From Pseudomonadota bacterium (GTDB taxonomy: Bacteria > Pseudomonadota > Gammaproteobacteria > Burkholderiales > Rhodocyclaceae): a stretch of 64,000 bases of DNA. Positions 8,095 through 17,856 of the stretch are shown here, one piece after another. The stretch covers positions 311,435 through 375,434 of the forward strand of contig JAFEFC010000011.1 of assembly GCA_018240785.1 (NCBI GenBank). Direction: 5' to 3'. The notes under the pieces were generated by a model that was not told the DNA's origin, did no database searches, and worked only from the letters and a program-made list of their open reading frames with translations. Position 1 is the first letter of the stretch. Each line of letters opens with the position of its first letter. A program made the translations under genes and the position numbers.

Positions 8095-10547
8095 GCACTG
8101 ACACTCCCGATCTCTTCGACGCGCCCGAGGTGCCCGCATCCGCCACGGCGGTGACCTCGTCCGTAAGTGCTGCACCGACTACCACCGCGCCGATGCCAGC
8201 GGACGGACGCGACGCGCTGGCGGCCGACACCGGCGCCAGCCAGCCCCCGCCTCCTGCCCCACCCGCCGACCCGGAGCCCGAACCCGAGGACGACGGCACC
8301 CTGGCGCTCGACCGCTACGCCGAGCGCGCCTACCTCGCCTATGCGATGAGCGTGGTGAAGTCGCGCGCATTGCCGCAGGTCGAGGACGGCCTCAAGCCGG
8401 TGCAGCGCCGCATCCTGTTCGCGATGAACGAGATGCGGCTGTCGTCCACTTCCAAGCACGTGAAGTCCGCGCGCGTGGTCGGCGACGTGATCGGCAAGTA
8501 CCACCCGCACGGCGATACCAGCGTCTACGACGCGATGGTGCGGGTGGCGCAGGACTTCTCGCTGCGCTATCCGCTGGTCGACGGCCAGGGCAACTTCGGC
8601 TCGCGCGACGGCGACTCGGCAGCGGCGATGCGCTACACCGAGTGCCGCCTGACGCCGATCGCCGAGCTGCTGCTGTCCGAGATCGACCGCGGCACGGTGG
8701 ATTTCATCCCCAACTACGACGGCGCCTTCGAGGAGCCGCAGCTGCTGCCGGCGCGCCTGCCCTTCGTGCTGCTGAACGGCGCTTCGGGCATCGCGGTGGG
8801 CATGGCGACCGAGATCCCGCCGCACAACCTGCGCGAAGTCGCCGAAGCCACCTGCCACCTGATCCGCCACCCCGAGGCGACGCTCGAGGACGTGCTCGGC
8901 ATCATTCCCGGTCCCGACTTCCCTGGCGGCGGCCAGCTCATCTCCACCCCCGAGACCATCCGCGAGGCCTACGCCACCGGTCGCGGCAGCCTGCGCCTGC
9001 GTGCGCGCTGGAAGATCGAGGAGCTCGCCCGCGGCCAGTGGCGCGCGATCGTCGAGGAGCTGCCACACGGCGTCTCCGCCGCGCAGGTGTTGTCCGAGAT
9101 CGAGACGCTGACCAACCCGCAGCCGCGCGCGGGCAAGAAGGAAGTCTCGCAGGAGCAGAAGAACCTCAAGCAGCTCGTGCTCGGGGTGCTCGACACCGTG
9201 CGTGACGAGTCCAGCGACAAGGCGCCGGTGCGCATCGTGCTGGAGCCCAAGTCCAGCCGCCAGAACCGCGACGAATTCATGGCGGTGCTGCTCGCCCACA
9301 CCAGCCTGGAGACCTCGGCCTCGGTCAACATGACCATGATCGGCCGTGATGGCAGGCCGCAGCAGAAGAACCTGGTGCAGATCCTGCGCGAGTGGATCGA
9401 CTTCCGCTACGTCACCGTCGAGCGCCGCACCAAGCACCGGCTGGACGAGGTCGATCGCCGCATCCACATCCTCGAAGGCCGCATGATCGCCTTCCTGCAC
9501 ATCGAGGAAGTGATCCGCGTGATCCGCGAGTCGGACGAGCCCAAGCCGGCGCTGATCGCGGCCTTCGGGCTGTCCGAAATCCAGGCCGAGGACATCCTCG
9601 AGATCCGCCTGCGCCAGCTCGCCCGCCTGGAAGGCTTCAGGATCGAGAAGGAGCTCGCCGAACTGAAGGACGAGCGCGACGGCCTGCAGCACCTCCTCGA
9701 CAGCCGCGCGGCGATGACCAGGCTGATCCTGAAGGAGATCCAGGACGACGCGAAGAAGTACGGCGACGACCGCCGCACGCTGGTGGAAGCCGTCGCCGCG
9801 GTGGCACCGGCCGAGATCTCGGTGCCGGACGAGCCGGTCACCGTGATCGTGTCGAAGAACGGCTGGGTGCGCTCGCGCCAGGGCCACGGCATCGACCCCG
9901 CCGGCATCGCCTACAAGGCCGGCGACTTCGGCTTCGCGGTGATCGAGACGCGCACCACCTGGCCGCTGATCGTCATCGACAGCAACGGCCGCGCCTACAC
10001 GGTGAAAGTGTCCGACCTGCCTGGCGGGCGTGGTGATGGCGTGCCGATGACCACGCTGGTCGAATTCCAGGACGGCGGCAAGCTGGCGCAGGTCGTCACC
10101 GACACGCCGGAGTCGGTGTACTTCTTCGCCAACAGCGGCGGCTACGGTTTCCTGTGCAGCGTCGTGGACGCCACCAGTCGCCAGCGCGCCGGCAAGGCCT
10201 TCATGAGCCTGGAAAAGGGCGAGAAGGTCCTGGCGCCGGCGAAGGCCTTCGGTGACTGGATCGCGGCGGCGTCCGAGAATGGCCGCATCCTGGTCTTCCC
10301 CCGCCCCGAGATGAAGGCTCAGAGCGGCGGCCGCGGCGTGATCGTGATGGCGCTGGACGAGGGCGAGGCGCTGGCTGCGGTGGCGGTGCCGGCCGACGAC
10401 GCGGTGCTGAAGATCGAGGGAACCGGGCGTGGCGGCAAGGCGGTGACGATCGAGCTCAAGCCCTCACAGCGCGAGCCCCTGCGTCATCGCCGCGCACGCA
10501 AGGGCGCGCCGCTGTCACCCAAGGTCCGGCCAGAACAGATGCATTAG
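8091..10547 (+). CDS. parC: DNA topoisomerase IV subunit A
   Basis: DNA breakage-reunion subunit of topoisomerase IV. 818 aa, longer than the roughly 750 of enteric ParC because of a Pro/Ala/Glu-rich N-terminal extension of about 60-70 residues before [16 protein letters not shown]. The catalytic tyrosine is Y182 in [10 protein letters not shown]. The quinolone-resistance loop reads [13 protein letters not shown], with T143 and D147 at the positions of E. coli S80 and E84. The C-terminal beta-pinwheel includes GYGFLCSV and SGGRGVIVM. No clear ribosome site precedes the ATG, which overlaps the vapC stop. Confidence 0.94.
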   Translation: MSTDTPDLFDAPEVPASATAVTSSVSAAPTTTAPMPADGRDALAADTGASQPPPPAPPADPEPEPEDDGTLALDRYAERAYLAYAMSVVKSRALPQVEDGLKPVQRRILFAMNEMRLSSTSKHVKSARVVGDVIGKYHPHGDTSVYDAMVRVAQDFSLRYPLVDGQGNFGSRDGDSAAAMRYTECRLTPIAELLLSEIDRGTVDFIPNYDGAFEEPQLLPARLPFVLLNGASGIAVGMATEIPPHNLREVAEATCHLIRHPEATLEDVLGIIPGPDFPGGGQLISTPETIREAYATGRGSLRLRARWKIEELARGQWRAIVEELPHGVSAAQVLSEIETLTNPQPRAGKKEVSQEQKNLKQLVLGVLDTVRDESSDKAPVRIVLEPKSSRQNRDEFMAVLLAHTSLETSASVNMTMIGRDGRPQQKNLVQILREWIDFRYVTVERRTKHRLDEVDRRIHILEGRMIAFLHIEEVIRVIRESDEPKPALIAAFGLSEIQAEDILEIRLRQLARLEGFRIEKELAELKDERDGLQHLLDSRAAMTRLILKEIQDDAKKYGDDRRTLVEAVAAVAPAEISVPDEPVTVIVSKNGWVRSRQGHGIDPAGIAYKAGDFGFAVIETRTTWPLIVIDSNGRAYTVKVSDLPGGRGDGVPMTTLVEFQDGGKLAQVVTDTPESVYFFANSGGYGFLCSVVDATSRQRAGKAFMSLEKGEKVLAPAKAFGDWIAAASENGRILVFPRPEMKAQSGGRGVIVMALDEGEALAAVAVPADDAVLKIEGTGRGGKAVTIELKPSQREPLRHRRARKGAPLSPKVRPEQMH

Positions 10548-10634
10548 TGAAGCACGGAGGGAGCGCGTCGCGCCGCAAGGGAACCCCATCGCGGCTGTCG
10601 CCGGTTTCACCGGAGGCTCGCCCGGATCCGCGGC

Positions 10635-11510
10635 TTATCGGGTCGGGGCTGCTGCAGGCTGCTCGTTCGACGGAACTTCGGCGGCGGGCGCCGCTGGCGG
10701 CAGGATGGCGCGGATCGGATCGTTCGGGGCGATCTGGCCCGGCGCGGACGGCGCGACGTCTGCGGTGCGCGACTCGATCAGGATCGTCACGCGCCGATTG
10801 CGCGCCCGCCCCTCTTCGGTGCTGTTGAGCGCGACCGGGCGCTGGTCGGCATAGCCGGCGGCGGTGAGGCGGTCGGGCGCAACACCGGTCTCGATGAACA
10901 GCCTCACCACCGAGGCCGCACGCACCGCCGAAAGCTCCCAGTTGGAAGGGAAGCGGGAGTTGGCAATCGGACGGTTGTCGGTGTGGCCTTCGACCATGAT
11001 CGGGAACGAGGCCTGCGCCAGCACCTCGCCAACCGAACGCAGGGCCGTCACCGCCTCTGCGCCGAGCACCGCCTCGGCGGGCGCGAACAGCAGGCTGGCG
11101 TTGATCTCGACGCGGATGCCGAAGGCCCCCTCCGACACATTCACCTGCCCGTCCCGCGTCAGCGGCGACAGCACGCGCCGGATCTCCTCCGCCATGCTGC
11201 GCATGCGCTGTGCAGTCTCGCGGCGGCGGGTCTCCTGCTCCGGGGTCGCCGGCGCCATCTGCGCAGGTGCCATCGTGATCGGCTGCACGACGATCTGCTG
11301 GCCGCTGTCGTTGAGGTTGATGTTGCGGAAGGCCTGCACCATCGAGTCGGACAGTACGCGATACTTGCCTTCGTTCACCGATGACAACGAATACATCACG
11401 ACGAAGAACGCGAACAGTAGCGTGATGAAATCAGCATAGGACACGAGCCAGCGCTCGTGGTTGTCGTGCTCCACGTCCTTCCTGCGCTCACGCCTGTCCC
11501 GACGTACCAT
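10635..11510 (-). CDS. motD: Flagellar stator protein MotD (MotB family)
   Basis: Stator B-subunit that anchors to peptidoglycan and carries the proton-binding aspartate. 291 aa: charged N-terminus, then one membrane helix starting at SYADFITLLFAFFVVMYSLS with the critical Asp at residue 27. The C-terminal OmpA-like domain contains VEGHTDNRPI and the RAASVVRLFIETGV helix. The tail is Pro/Ala-rich. Its position after motC and fliA matches the MotCD set of pseudomonads rather than a motAB pair. Convergent with parC. Confidence 0.9.
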   Translation of the reverse strand: MVRRDRRERRKDVEHDNHERWLVSYADFITLLFAFFVVMYSLSSVNEGKYRVLSDSMVQAFRNINLNDSGQQIVVQPITMAPAQMAPATPEQETRRRETAQRMRSMAEEIRRVLSPLTRDGQVNVSEGAFGIRVEINASLLFAPAEAVLGAEAVTALRSVGEVLAQASFPIMVEGHTDNRPIANSRFPSNWELSAVRAASVVRLFIETGVAPDRLTAAGYADQRPVALNSTEEGRARNRRVTILIESRTADVAPSAPGQIAPNDPIRAILPPAAPAAEVPSNEQPAAAPTR

Positions 11511-11543
11511 CGATCGCCTCGCTGTCGCCGCCTGTGGCCCGGA

Positions 11544-12284
11544 TCAGGCCACGTAGCCGCGCATGCGGCTTTCGACGATGCGCGGATTGTCGCCGTTGGC
11601 GATGCCGACGATGCCATCGACGAACATCTCGCGCATCGTCGCCAGGGTGGAGATGTGCGCCATGAGCTTCTTCGCGACCGGCAGAAAGACGAGGTTGGCC
11701 AGGCCGACGCCGTAGATCGTGGCGACGAAAGCCACGGCGATACCGGCTCCGAGCTTGGACGGATCGCTCAGGTTCTCCATCACGTGGATCAGCCCCATCA
11801 CCGCGCCAAGGATGCCGATCGTCGGCGCATAGCCGCCGGCGCCCTCCCAGATGCGTGCGGACTGCCGCATCTGCGCTTCCCACACGCCGATCTCCACCTC
11901 CAGCACCTCGCGCAGGCGGCCGGGCTCCACGCCATCGACCAGAAGCTGCAGCCCCTTGCGCATGAAGGGATCGTTGAGCCCTTCCGCACGGCTTTCCAGC
12001 ACCAGCAGCCCTTCCTTGCGCGCGATCTGGCTCCAGCCCGCCACCTGGCCGATGATCTCCTCGTGGCTCAAGGCTGGCGGCATGAAGACCCACCGCGCCA
12101 TGCGCACACCATCGAGGAAGGTCCGCAGCGGGCTTTGCAGCATCACTGCGCCCAACGTGCCGCCGACCACGACCAGGAAGGCGGTCGGCTGCACCAGCGA
12201 CGAGATGTGACCGCCTTCCAGTGCCTGACCCAACAGGATGGCGGCAATGCCCAGACTGAGGCCGACCAGGCTGATGCTATCCAT
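11544..12284 (-). CDS. motC: Flagellar stator protein MotC (MotA family)
   Basis: Membrane A-subunit of the stator. 246 aa with four predicted membrane segments: one near residue 5-22, VQPTAFLVVVGGTLGAVML, the pair GYAPTIGILGAVMGLIHVME and AGIAVAFVATIYGVGLANLV. The large cytoplasmic loop contains RKEGLLVLES and DPFMRKGLQLLVDG, typical of the MotA/TolQ/ExbB family. It lies 29 bp after fliA and 33 bp before motD. Confidence 0.92.
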   Translation of the reverse strand: MDSISLVGLSLGIAAILLGQALEGGHISSLVQPTAFLVVVGGTLGAVMLQSPLRTFLDGVRMARWVFMPPALSHEEIIGQVAGWSQIARKEGLLVLESRAEGLNDPFMRKGLQLLVDGVEPGRLREVLEVEIGVWEAQMRQSARIWEGAGGYAPTIGILGAVMGLIHVMENLSDPSKLGAGIAVAFVATIYGVGLANLVFLPVAKKLMAHISTLATMREMFVDGIVGIANGDNPRIVESRMRGYVA

Positions 12285-12313
12285 GCGCGCGGGGCCTCAT
12301 CATCGTTGCAGCA

Positions 12314-13084
12314 TCAGGCCTGTGCCGCCTTCTTCGGCGGGCGGCCACGGCGCGCGCCGCCAGTCGCCGGCCCGCCGACACCCAATACCCGCGCCCGCAG
12401 GCGTGCAACCGCCTGGCTGTGCAACTGGCACACGCGCGACTCGGTCACGCCGAGCACCGCGCCGATCTCACGCAGGTTCAGCTCCTCGTCGTAGTACAGG
12501 CTCATGATGAGTTTCTCGCGCTCGGGCAGGTCCTCGATGGCACGCACCAGGTTCACCCGCATGTCCGCATCCTCGAGGATGGCCAAGGGGTTGGCCTCGG
12601 GCTGGCCGAGGTGGCGCTCGAAATAGTCCTCGCCCTCGCCATCGGTGAAATCCTCGAAATACACGAGCTGGTGGCCGCGCGCGTCCTGCAGCATCTGCTG
12701 GTATTCGAGCAGCGGTACCCCGAGCGACTCCGCCAGTTCCGTTTCCGATGGCGGCCGGCCGTGCTGCTGCTCCAGCGCATGGATTGCGGCCTCGATGCGG
12801 CGCATGTCGCGGCGCAGGCTGCGTGGCAGCCAGTCGTTTTCGCGCAGACCGTCGAGCATCGCGCCGCGGATGCGCTGCACTGCGTAAGTCTCGAACTGCG
12901 CGCCCAGCCCTTCCTCATAGCGGCCGATGGCGTCGAGCAGGCCGATCATGCCGTTCTGGACGAGGTCGTCGACATCGACGCTCGCAGGCAGCTTCGCCAT
13001 CAACTGAAAGGCGATGCGCTTCACCAGCGGCGCATAGTTTTCAACCAGGTGCCCCTTGTCGAGTTTTCCGGCAGCGTCGTACAT
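12314..13084 (-). CDS. fliA: Flagellar sigma factor sigma-28 (FliA)
   Basis: RNA polymerase sigma factor for late flagellar and motility genes. 256 aa from the ATG at 13084 (MYDAAGKLDK); an upstream in-frame ATG at 13174 would add 30 residues unlike the family. Region 2 reads VDDLVQNGMIGLLDAIGRYE, region 3 lies around DWLPRSLRRDMRRIEAAI, and region 4 has the helix-turn-helix NLREIGAVLGVTESRVCQLH. The C-terminal tail GGARRGRPPKK is extra. Its anti-sigma factor FlgM is encoded at 4385-4693. Confidence 0.95.
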   Translation of the reverse strand: MYDAAGKLDKGHLVENYAPLVKRIAFQLMAKLPASVDVDDLVQNGMIGLLDAIGRYEEGLGAQFETYAVQRIRGAMLDGLRENDWLPRSLRRDMRRIEAAIHALEQQHGRPPSETELAESLGVPLLEYQQMLQDARGHQLVYFEDFTDGEGEDYFERHLGQPEANPLAILEDADMRVNLVRAIEDLPEREKLIMSLYYDEELNLREIGAVLGVTESRVCQLHSQAVARLRARVLGVGGPATGGARRGRPPKKAAQA

Positions 13085-13209
13085 CCAGTCGGCCTGTGAG
13101 TGCTGTTGCGGCAGATGGGCAAATGCGCACCATCGCGATTGCGGGCCTGCATTTTCCCGCACTGTCGCGGGCATTACCAGCGGAGTCGATCACACTTGTC
13201 ATTCATGCC

Positions 13210-14007
13210 TCAGGCAAGCGACCGCCCACCAGCCCCGATCCGCCCCCAGGCCGCGTATCGGCGCGCTGCCGGCGCCGCACTCGACGCACCGCGAGCCTCC
13301 TGCAGCGGGCGCGCGAGACCGGCCGCGAGATCGTCGCGCTCCACTTCACCGAGCCATCCAAGCGGCACGCCGACATGACGCTGCACCAGCGCCTCGAGAC
13401 TGGCGAAGAAAGCCACTGCGTCCGCCCTGCTGCGCGCGCGGCACACGGCGACATCGACCGATCCGGCGCCGCCGGCGGCGAGTTGCTTGATCGCCTGGTA
13501 GGCCTGGGTGGCGCCGCAGGCGCTGGCCTCCGCAAGCAGCACGCGGCGCGGCGCCGCATGCACGAACGGAGACGGCCCGTCCGCCGTGGCGCCGTCGGCG
13601 TGGATCAGCACGAATCCGGCGTGGCGGTGCAGGATGCGCAGCGCCTCGAACAGGCAGGCGCGGCGCGCATCGTCGAGCAGCGGCAGCGCGAGCGCCGCGG
13701 CGGCGGCTGGCACCCGTCCGAGCAGGCCCGGGACTGGTTGCAACACCGAGGCAAGCAGCGTGCGACCGTCCAGCAGTTGCAGCAGGTCGGGACCCGCGTC
13801 CAGCCCGAGGGCTTCACCCAGCGCCGCCTCGCCCTCGGCCTCGTCGACGAGGAGCACACGCTGCGCATGGCCGGCGATGCGGTGCGCGGCCAGCACCGCA
13901 TTCTCGGCACGCAACCGGCCGGTGGAATACAGGGCCACTACCTGCGGCGGCGCCTGGCGGAACAGCCGGCGAAGGCCGGCCGCCTGGTCCTCGCGCGGGT
14001 CGACCAT
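13210..14007 (-). CDS. FlhG/FleN-like MinD-family protein lacking the P-loop
   Basis: Position directly after flhF and before fliA is that of flhG/fleN, the MinD-type ATPase controlling flagellar number. 265 aa. The fold is recognisable: VVALYSTGRL then VLLVDEAEGEAALGEALGLD (about 51-70), and RHAGFVLIHAD. The Walker A loop (GKGGVGKT in the family) is replaced by STGRLRAENA at about residues 28-37, and the LLLDAD motif by LLVDEAE. ATP binding is therefore unlikely. It starts one base after the flhF stop. It could be a true but non-catalytic FlhG, or a different MinD paralogue. Confidence 0.7.
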   Translation of the reverse strand: MVDPREDQAAGLRRLFRQAPPQVVALYSTGRLRAENAVLAAHRIAGHAQRVLLVDEAEGEAALGEALGLDAGPDLLQLLDGRTLLASVLQPVPGLLGRVPAAAAALALPLLDDARRACLFEALRILHRHAGFVLIHADGATADGPSPFVHAAPRRVLLAEASACGATQAYQAIKQLAAGGAGSVDVAVCRARSRADAVAFFASLEALVQRHVGVPLGWLGEVERDDLAAGLARPLQEARGASSAAPAARRYAAWGRIGAGGRSLA

Positions 14008-14008
14008 G

Positions 14009-15526
14009 TCAGGCTCCCGCGCCGGCAGCCGCGAGCATCATGCCGGCCTCATCATTGTCGAGGTGCCATGGCGACTCCGCCGACTGCTCGCGCATCGCGC
14101 GGTGCAGCAGGTAGGCGCGATTGGGAACGTGAAGGTCCTCGGGCACGCGCTGGCCATTGGTCAGGAACAGGATGTCGAGCTTGCGCCGGACCGCCACGTC
14201 GAGCGCGGGCGCCAGGGACGCTGCCTCGTCCACCTTGGTGAAGATGCAACCTGCCAGGTCGCCACCGCGGTAGGCGCGCACCACGTCGTCCAGCGTGTCG
14301 CCGCGGCAGGTGGCGTTCAGCAGCAGAATGCGGCGCACCTCGCCGGCGTCGGCCAGCATCCGCGCCTGCTCCGGCACCATGCGGTCGCGCTGGCTCATGC
14401 CCATCGTGTCGATCAGCACCATGTGCTTGTCGCGCAGGCCCGCCAGCGTCTGGCGCAACTCGCTGCCATCGCGCACCGCGAACACCGGCACGCCGAGGAT
14501 GCGGCCGTAGATGCGCAGTTGCTCCTGCGCGCCGATGCGGTAGCCATCGGTCGTGATCAGCGCAACGCGGCCGGCGCCATGGCGCACCACGCAGCGCGCG
14601 GCCAGCTTGGCGGTGGTGGTGGTCTTGCCCACGCCGGTTGGCCCGACCAGCGCATAGACGCCACCGCGATCGATCGGGTCGTCGTCGCTGGTGCGGGCGC
14701 GCAGCAGGCTGTCCAGCGCCTTGCGCACCGACGTGCGCCCTTCGCCCGGCGTCGCGTCATCCTTGATGACTTCGGCGAGCCGGCGCGACGAGTCGGCGGA
14801 GAAACCCGCCTCGAGCAACTCGCCCATCACTGCGGCACGCGCCGGCGCATGGCGGCGCGTGTCGCCCCAGGCGAAGCCGGCGAGCTGGCGCTCGATCATG
14901 CTGCGGATGCCGGTCAGCTCCTCCATCAGCCTGGCGTTGGCGTCCTGCAGCTCGCGCACGCGGTTATCCGCGCCGCTGTCGGCGTTCCTGTCGGCGTTCC
15001 TGTCGGCGTTCCTGTCGGCGTTCCTGTCGGCAATGCCTGCCGCTGTGCCCACCGGCGGCTGCGGCTCGATCGGCAGCGCTGCCGCGCGGGCGCGGGCGGC
15101 GCGCTCGGCCTGCGACGCGAGCAGGAATTCGGGCGTCTCGATGCGCGGCGGGCTGAAGGGGCGGATCACCGGCTGTGCCGCCGGGCGCGGCATGGCGGCT
15201 GGCTGGCTCTGGCGCACATTGGCGGCGAGATCGGACAGGCTGACGCGGAAGTCATCTTCGGCTGCGGGCATCGCGGGCTGCATGACCGATCGAGCCTGTG
15301 CCGCCTGCGGCGGGCGCGAGGACGCATCCGGCGAGGCGACCCTGCCGTCCTTGGCCCGCGCAGCGGCCGCCTGCAAAGCGCCAACCGCATCGCCGGGCAG
15401 GGCCACGATCTCGACGCCGCCTTCGACCGCGCGGTTGGACAGCACGATGGCTTCCGGACCGAGCTCTTCCTTGAGCGCGCGCAGGGCCTCGCGAGCGGTG
15501 GGGGCGAAATAGCGTTTCACGTTCAT
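14009..15526 (-). CDS. flhF: Flagellar biosynthesis GTPase FlhF
   Basis: SRP-type GTPase that fixes flagellar position, usually polar. 505 aa from the ATG at 15526 (MNVKRYFAPT). The N-terminal basic B-domain is followed by a long Ala/Pro-rich linker, then the NG domain with P-loop GPTGVGKTTTTAKLAA, ITTDGYRIGAQEQL, the DTMGMSQRDRM switch region and FTKVDEAASL. The linker has four copies of RNAD from a 12-bp tandem repeat at 14978-15025. Followed immediately by the flhG-like gene. Confidence 0.94.
   Translation of the reverse strand: MNVKRYFAPTAREALRALKEELGPEAIVLSNRAVEGGVEIVALPGDAVGALQAAAARAKDGRVASPDASSRPPQAAQARSVMQPAMPAAEDDFRVSLSDLAANVRQSQPAAMPRPAAQPVIRPFSPPRIETPEFLLASQAERAARARAAALPIEPQPPVGTAAGIADRNADRNADRNADRNADSGADNRVRELQDANARLMEELTGIRSMIERQLAGFAWGDTRRHAPARAAVMGELLEAGFSADSSRRLAEVIKDDATPGEGRTSVRKALDSLLRARTSDDDPIDRGGVYALVGPTGVGKTTTTAKLAARCVVRHGAGRVALITTDGYRIGAQEQLRIYGRILGVPVFAVRDGSELRQTLAGLRDKHMVLIDTMGMSQRDRMVPEQARMLADAGEVRRILLLNATCRGDTLDDVVRAYRGGDLAGCIFTKVDEAASLAPALDVAVRRKLDILFLTNGQRVPEDLHVPNRAYLLHRAMREQSAESPWHLDNDEAGMMLAAAGAGA
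14978..15025. repeat. Four-copy 12-bp tandem repeat in flhF
   Basis: GTCGGCGTTCCT occurs four times in perfect tandem, followed by a half copy GTCGGC. The unit is a multiple of three, so copy-number changes would add or remove RNAD quartets in the FlhF linker without breaking the frame. The repeat lies outside the GTPase domain. Confidence 0.9.
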
Positions 15527-15703
15527 GGCGGTCTCTCCCGGCGGCCGGACATCGGCCGCAGCTTGACGAGGATTATCGCCAGCTACCCGCAAGCCGCGAG
15601 GGCCGAAAAAAGGGCCTTTCCCCCGTCAATTCGATCGAGGATCGCCGGCGGTTCGACGCCGGGATCCGCCGCCCGGCGGGCTGGCCGGCACGGCGCGCAT
15701 GCC

Positions 15704-17803
15704 TCAGCCCTGCGCACCGATCATCGCGGTGACGCGGATGGTGCGCGACTCGGGCACTTCATTGTTGGAGATGACCTTCAGCGTCGGCACGGCGCGGCGC
15801 AGGAAGCGCGACAGCAGCATGCGCAGTTGCGCCGGCACCAGCAGCACCGGCGGCAGGCCGATGTCCTCCTGGCGCTGGGCGATCTGCGCCGTCTGCCGCA
15901 GCAGCGTGTCGGCAAGGCCCGGCTCGATCACGCCGCCGTCGCCACCCGAAGTCATAGCCTGCATCAGGATGCGTTCCAGACCCGGCTCGAGCGCCATCAC
16001 CTGGACTTCGGCAGCGCCCGGGAACAGCGCCTGCACGATCGCGCGACCGAGCGCCTCGCGCGCCCGCGCGGTGAGCTGAACCGGGTCCTGCGTGCGCGGC
16101 GCGTGCTCCGCCAGCACCTCGATGATGCTCCGCATGTCGCGGATGTTGACGCCCTCTTCGAGCAGGTTCTGCAGCACGCGCTGCACCGTCGACACCGGCA
16201 GCAGCTTGGGCACCAGGTCTTCCACCAGTTTGGGCGCCTCCTTGCCGATATGGTCGAGCAGGGCCTGCGTCTCCTGGCGGCCGAGCAGTTCGGCGGCATG
16301 GTTGAGGATGAGGTGGTTCAGGTGCGTGGCCACCACCGTGCTGGCATCGACCACGGTGTAGCCCAGCGCGTGCGCCTGCTCGCGCTGGGCGGGCTCGATC
16401 CACACCGCCGGCAGGCCGAAGGCCGGATCCTTGGTCTCTCGGCCAGGCAGCGTGCCCGACACGCGACCCGGGTTGATCGCCAGGAACTGGCCCGGGAAGG
16501 CTTCGCCGCTGCCGATCTCGACGCCCTTCAGCGCGATGCGATAGGCATTGGGTCGCAACTCCAGGTTGTCGCGGATGTGTACCGGCGACGACAGGAAGCC
16601 CACCTCCTGTGCGAACTTCTTGCGCAGACCACGGATGCGCTTGAGCAGCTCGCCATCCTGTGCCTTGTCCACCATCGGAATCAGGCGGTAGCCCACTTCC
16701 AGCCCGAGCACGTCCACCGGCGCCACGTCGCTCCAGCTCGCCTCCTGCGCCTCCGGGCCGGGGGCCGCCGCAGCCGCGGGCTGCGCAGCGGTGGCGTTGG
16801 CGGCTTCCTCGGCGATCTTCTTGCGCTTCACCCATGCCAGCGAGCCCAGCGACAAGGCCAGCAGCAGGAACACGAGGTTGGGCATGCCGGGGATGAGGCC
16901 GAGCACGCCGATGATGCCGGCGGTGAGCAGCATCACCTGCGGGTTGGAGAACAACTGGCCGATCACCATGCCACCGATGTCGGCGTCGTCGCCGACGCGC
17001 GACACCACCAGGCCCGCCGCGACGGAGATGATGAGCGCGGGGATCTGCGCCACCAGGCCGTCGCCGATGGTCAGCAGGGTGTAGTTGTGCGCGGCGTCCC
17101 CCACCGCCATGTTGTGCTGGATCACGCCGACGAACAGGCCGCCGATGACGTTGATCACCAGGATCAGGATGCCGGCGACCGCATCGCCGCGCACGAACTT
17201 CGACGCACCGTCCATCGCGCCGTAGAAGTCGGATTCCTGCGCGATCTCCTTGCGCCGGCGCTTGGCCTCCTTCTCGTCGATGAGCCCGGCATTGAGGTCG
17301 GCGTCGATCGCCATCTGCTTGCCCGGCATCGCGTCCAGGGTGAAGCGCGCGCTCACTTCGGCGATGCGCCCCGCGCCCTTGGTGATCACCACGAAGTTGA
17401 TGATGGTGAGGATCACGAACACCACGATGCCCACCGCGGTATTGCCGCCGACGAGGAAGTTGCCGAAGGCTTCGATCACCTTGCCTGCCGCGTCCGGCCC
17501 GGAATGGCCGTGCATCAGCACGATGCGGGTGGAGGCCACGTTGAGCGACAGCCGCAGCAGCGTGGTCACCAGCAGCACGGTGGGGAAGACGGAGAAATCC
17601 AGCGGCTTCTTCGAATACATCGCCACCAGCATCACCATCACCGAGATGGCGATGTTGAAGGTGAAGAACACGTCGAGCAGGAACACCGGCAGCGGCAGCA
17701 CCATCATCGACAGGATCATGACGATGAGCAGCGGCGCCGCCATCGGCCGCAGGTTGGCCGGCGTCAGCAGTTGGCGGATGTTGAGCGTGTCGTTGGTGGC
17801 CAT
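15704..17803 (-). CDS. flhA: Flagellar type III export gate protein FlhA
   Basis: Export-gate membrane protein of the flagellar type III secretion system. 699 aa. The N-terminal half has eight membrane segments and the FHIPEP-family signature around RLSLNVASTRIVLMHGHSG (about residues 90-110). The cytoplasmic half has VEVGYRLIPMVDK-like and RDMRSIIEVLAEHAP regions typical of the family. It lies 53 bp after flhB and 177 bp before flhF; that gap holds only GC-rich sequence with a possible flhF promoter near 15570-15580. Confidence 0.97.
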   Translation of the reverse strand: MATNDTLNIRQLLTPANLRPMAAPLLIVMILSMMVLPLPVFLLDVFFTFNIAISVMVMLVAMYSKKPLDFSVFPTVLLVTTLLRLSLNVASTRIVLMHGHSGPDAAGKVIEAFGNFLVGGNTAVGIVVFVILTIINFVVITKGAGRIAEVSARFTLDAMPGKQMAIDADLNAGLIDEKEAKRRRKEIAQESDFYGAMDGASKFVRGDAVAGILILVINVIGGLFVGVIQHNMAVGDAAHNYTLLTIGDGLVAQIPALIISVAAGLVVSRVGDDADIGGMVIGQLFSNPQVMLLTAGIIGVLGLIPGMPNLVFLLLALSLGSLAWVKRKKIAEEAANATAAQPAAAAAPGPEAQEASWSDVAPVDVLGLEVGYRLIPMVDKAQDGELLKRIRGLRKKFAQEVGFLSSPVHIRDNLELRPNAYRIALKGVEIGSGEAFPGQFLAINPGRVSGTLPGRETKDPAFGLPAVWIEPAQREQAHALGYTVVDASTVVATHLNHLILNHAAELLGRQETQALLDHIGKEAPKLVEDLVPKLLPVSTVQRVLQNLLEEGVNIRDMRSIIEVLAEHAPRTQDPVQLTARAREALGRAIVQALFPGAAEVQVMALEPGLERILMQAMTSGGDGGVIEPGLADTLLRQTAQIAQRQEDIGLPPVLLVPAQLRMLLSRFLRRAVPTLKVISNNEVPESRTIRVTAMIGAQG

Positions 17804-17856
17804 GCCTCAGGCCTCGTTGCAGAAGTTCATGTGCATGCTTTGCGGCAGGCGCCGCC

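Noticed and set aside
10547-10634. Terminator between convergent parC and motD
   Set aside because: GC-rich partial hairpins are present but no T tract on either strand.
14978-15025. Short direct repeats as a CRISPR array
   Set aside because: Units are 12 bp with no spacers and lie inside the flhF coding frame.
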